Assembly (NCBI GenBank): GCA_021772615.1
Contig: JAJFLQ010000040.1
Location: 62,001-126,000, forward strand
Length of the DNA stretch: 64,000 bases
Reading direction: 5' to 3'
Origin: Verrucomicrobiota bacterium
GTDB lineage: Bacteria; Verrucomicrobiota; Lentisphaeria; JABSQK01; JAJFLO01
Positions within the stretch are counted from its first letter, which is position 1. Each line of letters opens with the position of its first letter. Position numbers and translations under genes: made by a program. Positions 53,129 to 61,720 of this stretch are shown here, one piece after another. Below the pieces are notes generated by a model. The model was not told the origin of the DNA and did not search any database. It saw only the letters and a program-made list of their open reading frames with translations.

Positions 53129-54432
53129 TAACTTTTGTCCGTTCCGGACTGCCCCGCATCGCTGAACCGGATAATATTCTCGGCCACTTCAACACAACGG
53201 CTGCGATTGGTGTCGCGTTGGGCGCCAATGCGTGACCAGTTCCAATTCCGATTTATACAACTTTCCAGCAATGCCTCAATCCCGGGGCAGTTAAATTCAT
53301 CCTGGCGGAAGATACAGCAGTCACCAAGACCAAAGACATCGAGCATATCGCGTGTTTTGCTGTGACGGGCATTTTTTCGGATCGCGGTAATATCGATGTT
53401 GGCAAATGGTGTTTCGTATTTTATGGCCGCAATATTCGGGTGGGTTCGGACGCTCACAAAAAAATCGAGCCGCTCGATCACGGTCCACCATTCGAATGGG
53501 CGTAACACGCCGGCTGCCATATCAAAATCCACATTGGGATTCGGGTCTATCACGGACACCACCGCGTACCCTTTGCTTCGTAAATAGGGAACGACCCAGG
53601 CGTTCAATTTATCGCCGTGTTCTGTTTTGAGTGGAAACAATACTCCGGCAAGTTTAGTTCCGGTTTGAATACCGTGGCCGGCGAATACATGATCTACATT
53701 CTCAAGTGTGTCGTCAAACAGCCACGTCGGGTCCGGCGTTACCTCCGCCTTTTTCCCGTCGGTGAGGCTAAGGGATTCGACAAAGTCTCGTGTAGGCAGG
53801 TCGCGTACGGATATATAGTTCAGCGCCGATATATATGTCACCATCGTGTTCATCATCCGGTCTGGTATCGCCTGTATATCCGAGTAGCCAACGGATGCGG
53901 CGAATGTCGTCTTGATGACGTCAAGATCCGGGTGCAGCCAGTATGCATTCGGGAATGCAATCTGTCTTGGGTCACCGCAAAATTCCCGCTTTAGGATACG
54001 CAGTCCCAGATTCTTCACGTCGCGGGCGTAGTCGTAGGCACTAACTCGGCTTGGCTCCATCGCACATAATTGTGTGAATGCGCGGGTGACGCGACTAAAG
54101 ACGGTTGGCCGCCGTTCGTACTGCCAGATGATGTCGCTGCCAACAATGACCAGATCATAGTGACGCGTGATCCATGAAAAAACACTCGCGCTTCCGTTGT
54201 CGACCATCGCATTGTCGCTCAGAAAATCGGCCAATACGCGGTCGTACACGTCAAGCAATTCCGGGCTGCGCATAGAAATAATCGACTCGTATTTGGACTT
54301 GTGTCGATAGTCAATAATCTCAGTCCGGTGCTCCGGCCAGCGTGCTCGCAAATAATTGCACAGCGAATAAGCCTGCCAGATCGCACCCTCATTGTAGACA
54401 TAGTGGTATGTCAATATGCCGATTTTCATCAA
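53128..54432 (-). CDS. Polysaccharide pyruvyl transferase family protein
   Basis: 434 residues. KIGILTYHYVYNEGAIWQAYSL is the typical N-terminus (GxxTxxxxxNxGAxLQAYAL). HYDLVIVGSDIIWQ, TPDPTWLFD and FFVSVRTHPNIAAIKYETPF carry the conserved D-P-T and R-x-H motifs. The family adds a pyruvate ketal from PEP to a sugar in cell-wall or capsular polymers, giving it a negative charge. It overlaps the upstream GT10 gene by 4 bp and murB by 3 bp, forming a tightly packed GT10-pyruvyltransferase-murB set. Confidence 0.9.
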   Translation of the reverse strand: MMKIGILTYHYVYNEGAIWQAYSLCNYLRARWPEHRTEIIDYRHKSKYESIISMRSPELLDVYDRVLADFLSDNAMVDNGSASVFSWITRHYDLVIVGSDIIWQYERRPTVFSRVTRAFTQLCAMEPSRVSAYDYARDVKNLGLRILKREFCGDPRQIAFPNAYWLHPDLDVIKTTFAASVGYSDIQAIPDRMMNTMVTYISALNYISVRDLPTRDFVESLSLTDGKKAEVTPDPTWLFDDTLENVDHVFAGHGIQTGTKLAGVLFPLKTEHGDKLNAWVVPYLRSKGYAVVSVIDPNPNVDFDMAAGVLRPFEWWTVIERLDFFVSVRTHPNIAAIKYETPFANIDITAIRKNARHSKTRDMLDVFGLGDCCIFRQDEFNCPGIEALLESCINRNWNWSRIGAQRDTNRSRCVEVAENIIRFSDAGQSGTDKS

Positions 54433-55352
54433 ATTTCCCGTTGTTTTCGTGCGAATGCTGCGATCTTGGTTGTGCTGAATGACATCGTCGGTTCGAGATT
54501 CAATGCGTTCAGAAACAGGGCGATACGTTCATACATGGTTTCGTGTCCGGTGAGTTTCAAGGCGAACGCGGTCCGTTTATTCTCGGCAATCGCCGCGCGC
54601 ATGCTGTGGTAGGTTTCTGCCGTGAGCGAGGGCAATATCTGCTCCAGCTCATCGATATCGTTGAATGTAAGAATACCGTCCGGATTGAAAAATGTGCTGA
54701 TTGCCCGGCATCCCCAGTAAATGGGTACGGTTTCCGTTACGAAACAATCGATGATCTTCTCTGTGAAGTAATGGTCGTGGCGGCAATTCTCCATGGCGAT
54801 TGAGAAGTAGCATGATGCGATAACATCGTCCTTGAAGCGGAATTCACGGATGCCCCGGCCCCAGGCCTGAATATCCGGATGCCGGACGCAATATTGCGCA
54901 ACGGCCTTGCGGAAGGCATAACCATGATCAGCTTCGTGCTGGATACTGCCGATGAATGATACGAATGTGTCCTTGTCGTAACGCGCCAGCGCATCCGGAC
55001 GTCCGCGGTTTATCCAACTGGTGCCATACAACAACTCATGGTAGGGCTTGCCTTGATCCAGGAGCGCTTGTTCAAATGTAAGAATCGCTGCAAATGTCCG
55101 CTCACGTCCGCGAATTTTTTCCGATAGCCCCTTAATCGGGGTTTCCTGGAGGATTGCGAGTCGCCGCTCACGCGGATAGCGAAAGGGGGCGTTCGACAGC
55201 GCCAGTTCGTCCGCAAAGATGCCGAATTGAAACGGCACTGTTCTTTTTAGAGTAGGATCGAACACGAATATATACGCGTCATTGCCCGCGGAGACCTTAA
55301 TCGTCGGATAGTTTGTTGTTCTCCTATCCCAGCAATCGACATAAACATCCAT
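54429..55352 (-). CDS. GT10 (fucosyltransferase-type) family protein
   Basis: 307 residues from ATG 55352. The core signature FSIAMENCRHDHYFTEKIIDCFVTETVPIYWGC (about 189-221) is that of the alpha-1,3/4-fucosyltransferase family: EN, a Tyr-Phe-Thr-Glu-Lys block and P-I-Y-W-G. Those enzymes use GDP-fucose. This fits the gmd gene at 61721, which makes the GDP-fucose precursor. An in-frame ATG at 55439 would overlap the exporter gene by 56 bp and is rejected. The N-terminal half is only loosely similar to the family. Confidence 0.85.
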   Translation of the reverse strand: MDVYVDCWDRRTTNYPTIKVSAGNDAYIFVFDPTLKRTVPFQFGIFADELALSNAPFRYPRERRLAILQETPIKGLSEKIRGRERTFAAILTFEQALLDQGKPYHELLYGTSWINRGRPDALARYDKDTFVSFIGSIQHEADHGYAFRKAVAQYCVRHPDIQAWGRGIREFRFKDDVIASCYFSIAMENCRHDHYFTEKIIDCFVTETVPIYWGCRAISTFFNPDGILTFNDIDELEQILPSLTAETYHSMRAAIAENKRTAFALKLTGHETMYERIALFLNALNLEPTMSFSTTKIAAFARKQREI

Positions 55353-55383
55353 GGTCAACAGGCACGAAATGTCAGGGCCTGCG

Positions 55384-56637
55384 TCATGTATCCTGCCATT
55401 CGTCGTCGAGCATAAGGTATGGTCGCCGACCCTCTTCATATCTGCCGTTAGAGTGAATCTGTAGCGCCGCCGCGTTGGCCAGTGAATAAATCGCTATGCC
55501 CTTCGAGATTATTGTTACGTATATCATATACCTTCCCGGCGAAAAACTGACGTTGCTGAGCCGGCATCGAACCGTGCGTCGGCCGGATTCGAGATCTATT
55601 GAAAAGTGATTTCGCTCAGAATTTACAAATGCGGCGAGGACTTCGTCCTCTCGATAAATGCCAATGTGAAAGGCTGTATTCGGCGAATCTTCGAAAGCTT
55701 CTATTTCAAGATTCAATGTTGTCGACTCACCAGTCTGATAATCACTTCGATCTTTTCCGGATTCGTCCTGAAGCAGCACCGAGTCCAATCTGCAGATCCG
55801 GTCGCCGAAATAATTTTCCTTGCGTTTGCGCTCATGATTCGCATCATCACTTAGATACCTGTCGAGGCATTCCTCGACCGATGCGGTTAGCTGCACAGTG
55901 CCGGCACGTAGCAGCAATCCCTTTGTGCACAGATTTCTCACCGAAGTCATGTTGTGACTCACGAAAAGGATGGTGCGACCATTCTTTGCCACATCCTTCA
56001 TCTTGCGAATACATTTCTTCTGGAATTCGGCATCGCCTACCGCCAATACCTCGTCGACAATAAGTATCTCGGGTTCGAGATACGCTGCGACCGCAAAACC
56101 GAGTCGCACCATCATTCCGGATGAGTAACGTTTCACCGGTGTATCAACGTATCTGGTGCAGCCGGAAAAGCCGACAATGTCGTCCAGTTTGCTCGCCACC
56201 TCTCGCCGTGTCATTCCCAGTATAGCACCGTTCAAATAGACATTCTCTCTGCCTGTGAGTTCAGGATGAAATCCGGTTCCGACCTCGAGAAGCGAGCCGA
56301 TCCGCCCCTTCATCTTTACCTTTCCGATGGTTGGCCCGGTCACGCGGCTGAGGATCTTCAGTAATGTAGACTTCCCTGCGCCGTTTCGACCGATGATTCC
56401 CAGCACGTCACCCCGCTGAACCTGAAAATTGATATTCTCGAGTGCCCATACGTAGTCCGCCGCGCCGGATTCCGTGAGGTCGTTTGCCTCAGTTACCTTT
56501 CGATAGGGATCATCGCGACCGCGGACACGGAACCACCAACGATTCAGATCATGTGCAAGCGTCCCTGTTCCCACGTCGCCGAGTCGGTATTGTTTGCTCA
56601 TGTTCTCGACCGAAATGACCGTCTGTTTATTTGCCAT
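55384..56637 (-). CDS. wzt: ABC transporter ATP-binding protein, Wzt-type with C-terminal carbohydrate domain
   Basis: 417 residues. It powers export of lipid-linked polysaccharide through a Wzm-type channel. ATPase motifs: Walker A GRNGAGKST (about 83), the signature KRYSSGMMVRLGFAVAAYLEP, Walker B EILIVDEVLAVGD, and the H-loop FVSHN. It belongs to the TagH/RfbE branch. The C-terminal 145 residues form a beta-rich domain (SDYQTGESTTLNLEIEAF, GRYMIYVTIISKGIAIYSLAN), like the Wzt-C domain that recognises the terminal sugar of the polymer. The permease gene lies 77 bp upstream. Confidence 0.93.
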   Translation of the reverse strand: MANKQTVISVENMSKQYRLGDVGTGTLAHDLNRWWFRVRGRDDPYRKVTEANDLTESGAADYVWALENINFQVQRGDVLGIIGRNGAGKSTLLKILSRVTGPTIGKVKMKGRIGSLLEVGTGFHPELTGRENVYLNGAILGMTRREVASKLDDIVGFSGCTRYVDTPVKRYSSGMMVRLGFAVAAYLEPEILIVDEVLAVGDAEFQKKCIRKMKDVAKNGRTILFVSHNMTSVRNLCTKGLLLRAGTVQLTASVEECLDRYLSDDANHERKRKENYFGDRICRLDSVLLQDESGKDRSDYQTGESTTLNLEIEAFEDSPNTAFHIGIYREDEVLAAFVNSERNHFSIDLESGRRTVRCRLSNVSFSPGRYMIYVTIISKGIAIYSLANAAALQIHSNGRYEEGRRPYLMLDDEWQDT

Positions 56638-56714
56638 GATTGATCCGTGTCATACCGTTCTGGCGTTGTAGTTGCCGGTGCCGCGTCACAGGTATGGTGC
56701 GATGTGACATTGTG

Positions 56715-57587
56715 CTAGACCGTATCCATAAAGTTCTTCTCCACTCTCGTGAACACGATCATGCCGACGAACAATACGACACAACCGAACCCAAAACTGT
56801 ATGCGAGATATACCCAGCTGAACGATCCGTTGCCAAGAAAAGCAAACCGAAACGCCTCGATTATCGGCGTCATCGGATTCGCAAGCAGGAATATCCGAAC
56901 GGAGTCCGAGGTCACAGAGGAGAGCGGGAAAATAACAGTCGTCGCGTACATCATGAGCTGGATGCCGAAGCGCAGAAGAAAGCGCAGATCGCGGTATTTC
57001 GTCGTAAGCGAGGACACTATTATACCACAACCGAGGCCCAACATCGCCATGTTGACTACCAGTACCGGTAGGAGCAACATGAATACATTGACATGCAGAT
57101 CGACGTCCTGAAAAAACCGATAGTAGAACCAGAATGTCAGAAAGAACAGAAACTGAATCGTCAACTGCAACATTTGGCTGATAACGATCGAAATCGGCAC
57201 GACGAGACGGGGGAAGTAGACCTTGCCAAATATATTTGCGTTGCTTTGAAACGTTTCGGATGTGTTCGTAACGGATACAGCGAAATATTGCCATAGAATA
57301 TTCCCGGATAGATAAAACAATATGGGAGGAATGGCATCCGTGGACAGATTCGCGATCTTCTTAAAGACGATCACGAACATGATTGTTGTCAACAGTGGTT
57401 GGATTATGAACCAGGCTGGCCCGAGTATGGTTTGCTTGAACTGCGCCACGAAATCTCGTCGAACAAACAGATAAATCAGATCGCGATACCGCCACAGATC
57501 GTCGAGTTGAAGGTGGAGAAGACCATATTTGGGTTCAATGACCAGGTCCCAACCGTGGTCGGCGTCGTTTTTCTCTCGATGTTCCAT
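56715..57587 (-). CDS. wzm: ABC-2 type polysaccharide export permease, Wzm-type
   Basis: 290 residues from ATG 57587. Six membrane helices. ILGPAWFIIQPLLTTIMFVIVF (about 60) and ANPMTPIIEAFRFAFLGNG are typical of O-antigen and teichoic-acid export permeases. With the Wzt-like ATPase 77 bp downstream it forms the exporter of this locus. An in-frame upstream start at 57710 would overlap the end of the GT2 gene and add a polar, non-family N-terminus, so it is rejected. Confidence 0.9.
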   Translation of the reverse strand: MEHREKNDADHGWDLVIEPKYGLLHLQLDDLWRYRDLIYLFVRRDFVAQFKQTILGPAWFIIQPLLTTIMFVIVFKKIANLSTDAIPPILFYLSGNILWQYFAVSVTNTSETFQSNANIFGKVYFPRLVVPISIVISQMLQLTIQFLFFLTFWFYYRFFQDVDLHVNVFMLLLPVLVVNMAMLGLGCGIIVSSLTTKYRDLRFLLRFGIQLMMYATTVIFPLSSVTSDSVRIFLLANPMTPIIEAFRFAFLGNGSFSWVYLAYSFGFGCVVLFVGMIVFTRVEKNFMDTV

Positions 57588-57663
57588 CGTTATGCTGACT
57601 CTGTCATTCGCTGCCGCAGGACAGCAGTTTTCCGGAAATCTGGCTTCATTGTACGATCGATAT

Positions 57664-58677
57664 TCATACGCCCCATACCGCGCGACCCAATCGGCTCCTG
57701 GCTGCGACATGCTGGAGTAATGGCAGATTCCCAGGAAATATCAGAGGCAACCGTGCGTCCGCGCCGCTGACAAAGAATTCGCCTTCGGACGGCGTGTAGG
57801 TTCGCAGAATATCGTGGCCTTGTTCAAACAATAAGGGTACATCCAGTTGTGTTGTCGCAGGCGGTGGTGTACCGCCGCCGGTGCTGCCAGCCACCACCTT
57901 TACGCGTCGATCAAAGACGATCTGTTTGATCGACCTAAGCCGGTCATGTATGCCCTGGCGGGCGTTAACGAATCGATATTCGCTGTTTATCAGCTCTCGT
58001 TCAAATTCCATCCTTTGATTCTGAGTGACCGATAGAGATTGTTCGTTATGGATGCGGAGCACGACGGGTTTGCTATACCAGGCAATCGTTACCTTCGATG
58101 TCGTACAGCGACGTAGAAACTCATAGTCCATTCGTACATACCTCGGATCGAACAGGCCGATGATGGCCAGAGCGCTTCTTCGAATGACCAGGCCCAGACC
58201 GCAGGTTGACATGGCGCGTCGTTCCCGGACAAATGTTTCACGATAATTCGGCGGTGGGAGGCAAATGGCATTATGACTTACAATACGACTCGTTTCGTCG
58301 TCAATCCTGGCGTTTACGAATGGTGTAACGATAACATCAATGGCTTCGTTTTCTTTCATAAAGTCGATGCATTTTTGCACAGATTGATAGTCATACACAT
58401 CATCATCAGTAATCGGTTTGATAATGTCGCCCGTTGATGCCATGAGGGCCCGATTCCATCCATGTGCTTCACCGCAGTCGGGACCCGGAATCAGTATGTC
58501 GATTTTTTTCTTGTCACGCCACGTCTCGAACACGGAAAACGAGCCGTCTGTGCTGCCGCCGTCAGCTACCACAATGTCTTCTCCGTGCCGTCTATGCGAC
58601 GCGAGGTCGCCGAGAGATGACCGTATCCATTGAATTTTGTTGAATGTTGTGTAGCAGTATGATGCGTTTGTTGACAT
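57664..58677 (-). CDS. Glycosyltransferase family 2 protein
   Basis: 337 residues. NKIQWIRSSLGDLASHRR, DIVVADGGSTDGS and PDCGEAHGWNRALMASTGDIIKPITDDDVYD give the GT-A core. The DDD near residue 92 serves as the metal-binding DxD. MDYEFLRRC is the acceptor-side acidic block. The first 10 residues are unusually short, so translation might begin earlier. The C-terminal 100 residues are not typical of the family. It is upstream of the permease gene in the same direction. Confidence 0.85.
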   Translation of the reverse strand: MSTNASYCYTTFNKIQWIRSSLGDLASHRRHGEDIVVADGGSTDGSFSVFETWRDKKKIDILIPGPDCGEAHGWNRALMASTGDIIKPITDDDVYDYQSVQKCIDFMKENEAIDVIVTPFVNARIDDETSRIVSHNAICLPPPNYRETFVRERRAMSTCGLGLVIRRSALAIIGLFDPRYVRMDYEFLRRCTTSKVTIAWYSKPVVLRIHNEQSLSVTQNQRMEFERELINSEYRFVNARQGIHDRLRSIKQIVFDRRVKVVAGSTGGGTPPPATTQLDVPLLFEQGHDILRTYTPSEGEFFVSGADARLPLIFPGNLPLLQHVAARSRLGRAVWGV

Positions 58678-58752
58678 AGTCTAATAGCTGCGTTACGGCA
58701 TCAGCGGGCAGGCGCAAAGCGCACAATGCATGTATGTTTTTGGTGGTTCGTT

Positions 58753-59976
58753 TCAGGTTCCGGCATTGAGAATAGCATCGATTATTTGTTGCGTGTTACC
58801 CGCCGGGTCAAAACGTTGCTCGGCATAGGCGCGAGCGGCGTGACTACGCCGCTCGCGTTCGGCCCACGACGTAGCTTCATGAACTGCGGTAACCAATGCG
58901 TCGATGTTATCAGGCGCGACGACCCATCCGCCGCCACTTTCATTAATCCAGTTTGCGAGGCTGTTTCTGCGGTCACCGACAAATATAACCGGACGACCAA
59001 CGGCGAATATCCCCTGGATTTTGCTCGATACCATCGTACCCTGCCATGCCGGATCGAGGCTGGCAAGATGCACATCGCCGCTGCACAGGTGGGCACGTAG
59101 CTGATTGCGTGCGACGTAATCAAGTAACTCGAGATTCACGTCTGGATTACAATTTCTGAATGAAGCGATCTCCGGGCATCGTTTACCGCCGCCGGCGAAC
59201 ACCCAGCGTATACCTGATTCGTGACGGCACTGCGCGGCGGCAGCGAGGAACTCGCCGAACCGGTGGCCAAGGCCCATATTTCCCGAGTACATGAATACTA
59301 CGTCATCGTCACCCCAGCCGCGTTCGCTTCGTAGCGGATTCCTGGTTCCGGCCGGCCACGGCACCAACGATGGATCGCCCCACAGCGGAATCCATTTCAT
59401 CGTCGGCGCTTCTGTTGTGGATCTGTTAACATAGTGCCGGACTTTTTCCTCCATATCCGGTCCCAGCGTTAGTACGAGTGAACTGCCTGAAAGCTGTTTC
59501 CGTGTCAGATATGCCAGGGCGCGGTAAAGCCAGGAGTTCGTGGCGAGCATGCCGTGCGCCGCCATCACATCCGGATAGAGATCCATAATCCAGTGCGCGT
59601 GGCGGCAACCACGGAGTGCGGCAACGGCTTTACCGAGTATGCCCGCGTATGGCGGTGTGGTCAGGGAAAGAATGATGTCTGGCCGAGGCTTTAGCAAACA
59701 CAGTATGCCGGCAACCGCACAGTAGAATGAAGCGTAATCCGCGAGTTTTCCTGCAAATGACCTGCGACCAAATCCGCATGCCGGCACACGGCGAATCCGT
59801 ACGCCGTCGATCGTCTCAGTCGCGGGGTAGCGGCGACCGCCGTCGTATGACCGCTGGGAAGCGACAACCTCGGCTGAATGTCCGGCGTGCACCAATGCGC
59901 GTGCCAGATCGTGCAATACCTGCCCCGTCGGCGCCATGTCGGGAGGATAAAACTGATTGATGAACAGGATCTTCAA
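58753..59976 (-). CDS. Glycosyltransferase family 4, WbuB/WcaI-like
   Basis: 407 residues. KILFINQFYPPDMAPTGQVLHDLARALVHAGH is the N-terminus of the WbuB/WcaI group of colanic-acid and O-antigen transferases. VFMYSGNMGLGHRFGEFLAAA (about 228), FAGGGKRCPEI and VSSKIQGIFAVGRPVIFVGD, with SK(I/L)xxxxAxGxP (about 335), mark the donor domain. The start is TTG, overlapping the stop of the preceding GT2 gene (TTGA), so expression depends on coupling. Confidence 0.88.
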   Translation of the reverse strand: MKILFINQFYPPDMAPTGQVLHDLARALVHAGHSAEVVASQRSYDGGRRYPATETIDGVRIRRVPACGFGRRSFAGKLADYASFYCAVAGILCLLKPRPDIILSLTTPPYAGILGKAVAALRGCRHAHWIMDLYPDVMAAHGMLATNSWLYRALAYLTRKQLSGSSLVLTLGPDMEEKVRHYVNRSTTEAPTMKWIPLWGDPSLVPWPAGTRNPLRSERGWGDDDVVFMYSGNMGLGHRFGEFLAAAAQCRHESGIRWVFAGGGKRCPEIASFRNCNPDVNLELLDYVARNQLRAHLCSGDVHLASLDPAWQGTMVSSKIQGIFAVGRPVIFVGDRRNSLANWINESGGGWVVAPDNIDALVTAVHEATSWAERERRSHAARAYAEQRFDPAGNTQQIIDAILNAGT

Positions 59977-60812
59977 GTGCTATCAGTCTCGGCATTCCTC
60001 GTCGCCAAAAGTTCCGCTGTTTTCAGGCAGATCATGTATTCGTATATAGCCTGCAACATGCAGTATCGGAATCCCGCTATACCATCCAGAAAACCGAGCC
60101 GAAACAGGTATTGATAGCCAAATTTCGCCAGGGGCCGGCACGGTATCCTGTACCCCAACACCTTTAGCGAATGTCGTCTCCGCGAGGGGTTTTTCGAAAC
60201 CAACGATTTCCATTCGAAAGCGTTATGCGACATCGATCGGACAGCTTCGTGGGCCTCTTGTGTACTGTAGCGATTGTGGCGATGTAGCCAGTCGCCCATC
60301 CCTTTGATGAACGAGTAATGAAGATAGGGACTCTGCAGAGTCCCAATACTGTCGTCGTCGATATCGCTGCGTTGTCCATGCCCAACCTGTCGAAATCGAA
60401 ACCGGCCGCGACGGCCGAGGCGCACTTGGTATACCGGATATGTTGCTGCGTGTTTCAGCCACGTATCACCCCACATCATTTTCGATGGTGCGCGGTAGGC
60501 ATCGAACGATTCATGCGCAATTCGCTCCATGATCTCACGACGCAACGCTTCCGTGAAGATCTCATCGGCATCAAGGTGAAAGATCCATTCATGCCGGAAC
60601 GATAGGGTGTCGATAGCAAAGTTTCTCTGTCCGGCAAAATCGTCGAAAGCGCGTTGGTAGACGCGTGCTCCCGCAGCCTCAGCAATTTCAATGCTGTTGT
60701 CCGTACTATAGGAGTCGAGTATTACGATGTCGTCACACCAGTGTAGCGCTTGAAGGCACCTTGGAAGAATCAAACCCTCGTTAAGTGTCAGGATCAGAAC
60801 GGAACAGGACAA
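59973..60812 (-). CDS. Glycosyltransferase family 2, WaaE/KdtX-like
   Basis: 279 residues. SVLILTLNEGLILPRCLQAL, DDIVILDSYSTDNS, and DFAGQRNFAIDTLSFRHEWIFHLDADEIF, with DADE (about 79), match the WaaE group that adds sugars to LPS core or similar acceptors. KMMWGDTWLKHAATYPVYQVRLGRR is a conserved acceptor-side block. The start is TTG with only a weak ribosome site. It overlaps the next gene by 4 bp. The upstream gene ends 22 bp away. Confidence 0.88.
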   Translation of the reverse strand: MSCSVLILTLNEGLILPRCLQALHWCDDIVILDSYSTDNSIEIAEAAGARVYQRAFDDFAGQRNFAIDTLSFRHEWIFHLDADEIFTEALRREIMERIAHESFDAYRAPSKMMWGDTWLKHAATYPVYQVRLGRRGRFRFRQVGHGQRSDIDDDSIGTLQSPYLHYSFIKGMGDWLHRHNRYSTQEAHEAVRSMSHNAFEWKSLVSKNPSRRRHSLKVLGYRIPCRPLAKFGYQYLFRLGFLDGIAGFRYCMLQAIYEYMICLKTAELLATRNAETDST

Positions 60813-60834
60813 GATTGCACCGGTTAGAGCTGCG

Positions 60835-61680
60835 TCAGCATACCGAGGCTTCGGTCGACCGCAGCGTGGTTCCTGTAACGGCGTGGTCCGCGTCTGCAGT
60901 CGCAGTCGACCGTCGCTTGCGGCCAGACCGCAATAAGATCACCGTTGTGACGACGAGAACCATGTACAGTATCAACGCCACTACGGCGTAAAACCTGTAG
61001 ACGTTCAGAAACAACGGCCGGATGGATATGAATCGGACATCGTCGCCGATGAACGCCTGCAAGATATTGCGAATAGCAGGCATGATCACCGGGATTTTGT
61101 TCCAATTGGTATAGCGCACGTCCTCGTATGCGAAATACAGCGGGTAGTCACCCGGCACCTGTAATGCGAAATGAGGCCAATTCCGGCTGACTTCGTCGAA
61201 GCTTGCCAACGAACCGTCGGCCTTCATGAACGCGAGATTGTATAACGGATCCAGCACGACAAAGCGACCGTCAACTCTTGCTTCAAGCAGAATATGACAT
61301 CCCCAGTGCTCGCCACACTTCATCTGCGCCATGCGAATGGGCATACCCGCACGCTGGAGCAATCGTCCCAGAACATGTGCGTGACTGCCGCACACACCCT
61401 TTGAATCAAGCAGGTGAATATCGGTCGAGCGAAATAATGTATCCCGAATACCTATATACGATTCACCGCCGAAAATCTCCAGGCGAGGGCGCAGCATGGC
61501 ATGTGTCGCATCCAACAGGGCAATGGCCTTCTGTTGATCGCTTACCGCGTCTCCTGCGACATTCTCAACAATCTGGGTGATCAAGCGATCTTCGAAGTGT
61601 GCACTAACAGAGAATATCGCGACAAGCGTGAGCGCGACTCCCTGAAGTAGGAAAAACACGTATGTTATAGACTTGATCAA
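60835..61680 (-). CDS. Transglutaminase-like membrane protein
   Basis: 281 residues. An N-terminal helix (about 5-25) and a C-terminal helix (about 229-250) flank a soluble domain. The papain-like triad is plain: Cys97 in SKGVCGSHAHVLGRLL, His129 in WGCHILLEA and Asp144 in VLDPLYNLA. The domain is probably extracytoplasmic. It might cross-link or cut peptide or glycan-linked protein, or act as an acyltransferase. No substrate can be inferred. It sits between gmd and the GT2 gene in the polysaccharide locus. The start is TTG at 61680. No upstream ATG exists in frame. Confidence 0.8.
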   Translation of the reverse strand: MIKSITYVFFLLQGVALTLVAIFSVSAHFEDRLITQIVENVAGDAVSDQQKAIALLDATHAMLRPRLEIFGGESYIGIRDTLFRSTDIHLLDSKGVCGSHAHVLGRLLQRAGMPIRMAQMKCGEHWGCHILLEARVDGRFVVLDPLYNLAFMKADGSLASFDEVSRNWPHFALQVPGDYPLYFAYEDVRYTNWNKIPVIMPAIRNILQAFIGDDVRFISIRPLFLNVYRFYAVVALILYMVLVVTTVILLRSGRKRRSTATADADHAVTGTTLRSTEASVC

Positions 61681-61720
61681 TGATATCGATGTAGTTGACG
61701 AATGGTTGCCGATTCGACGG

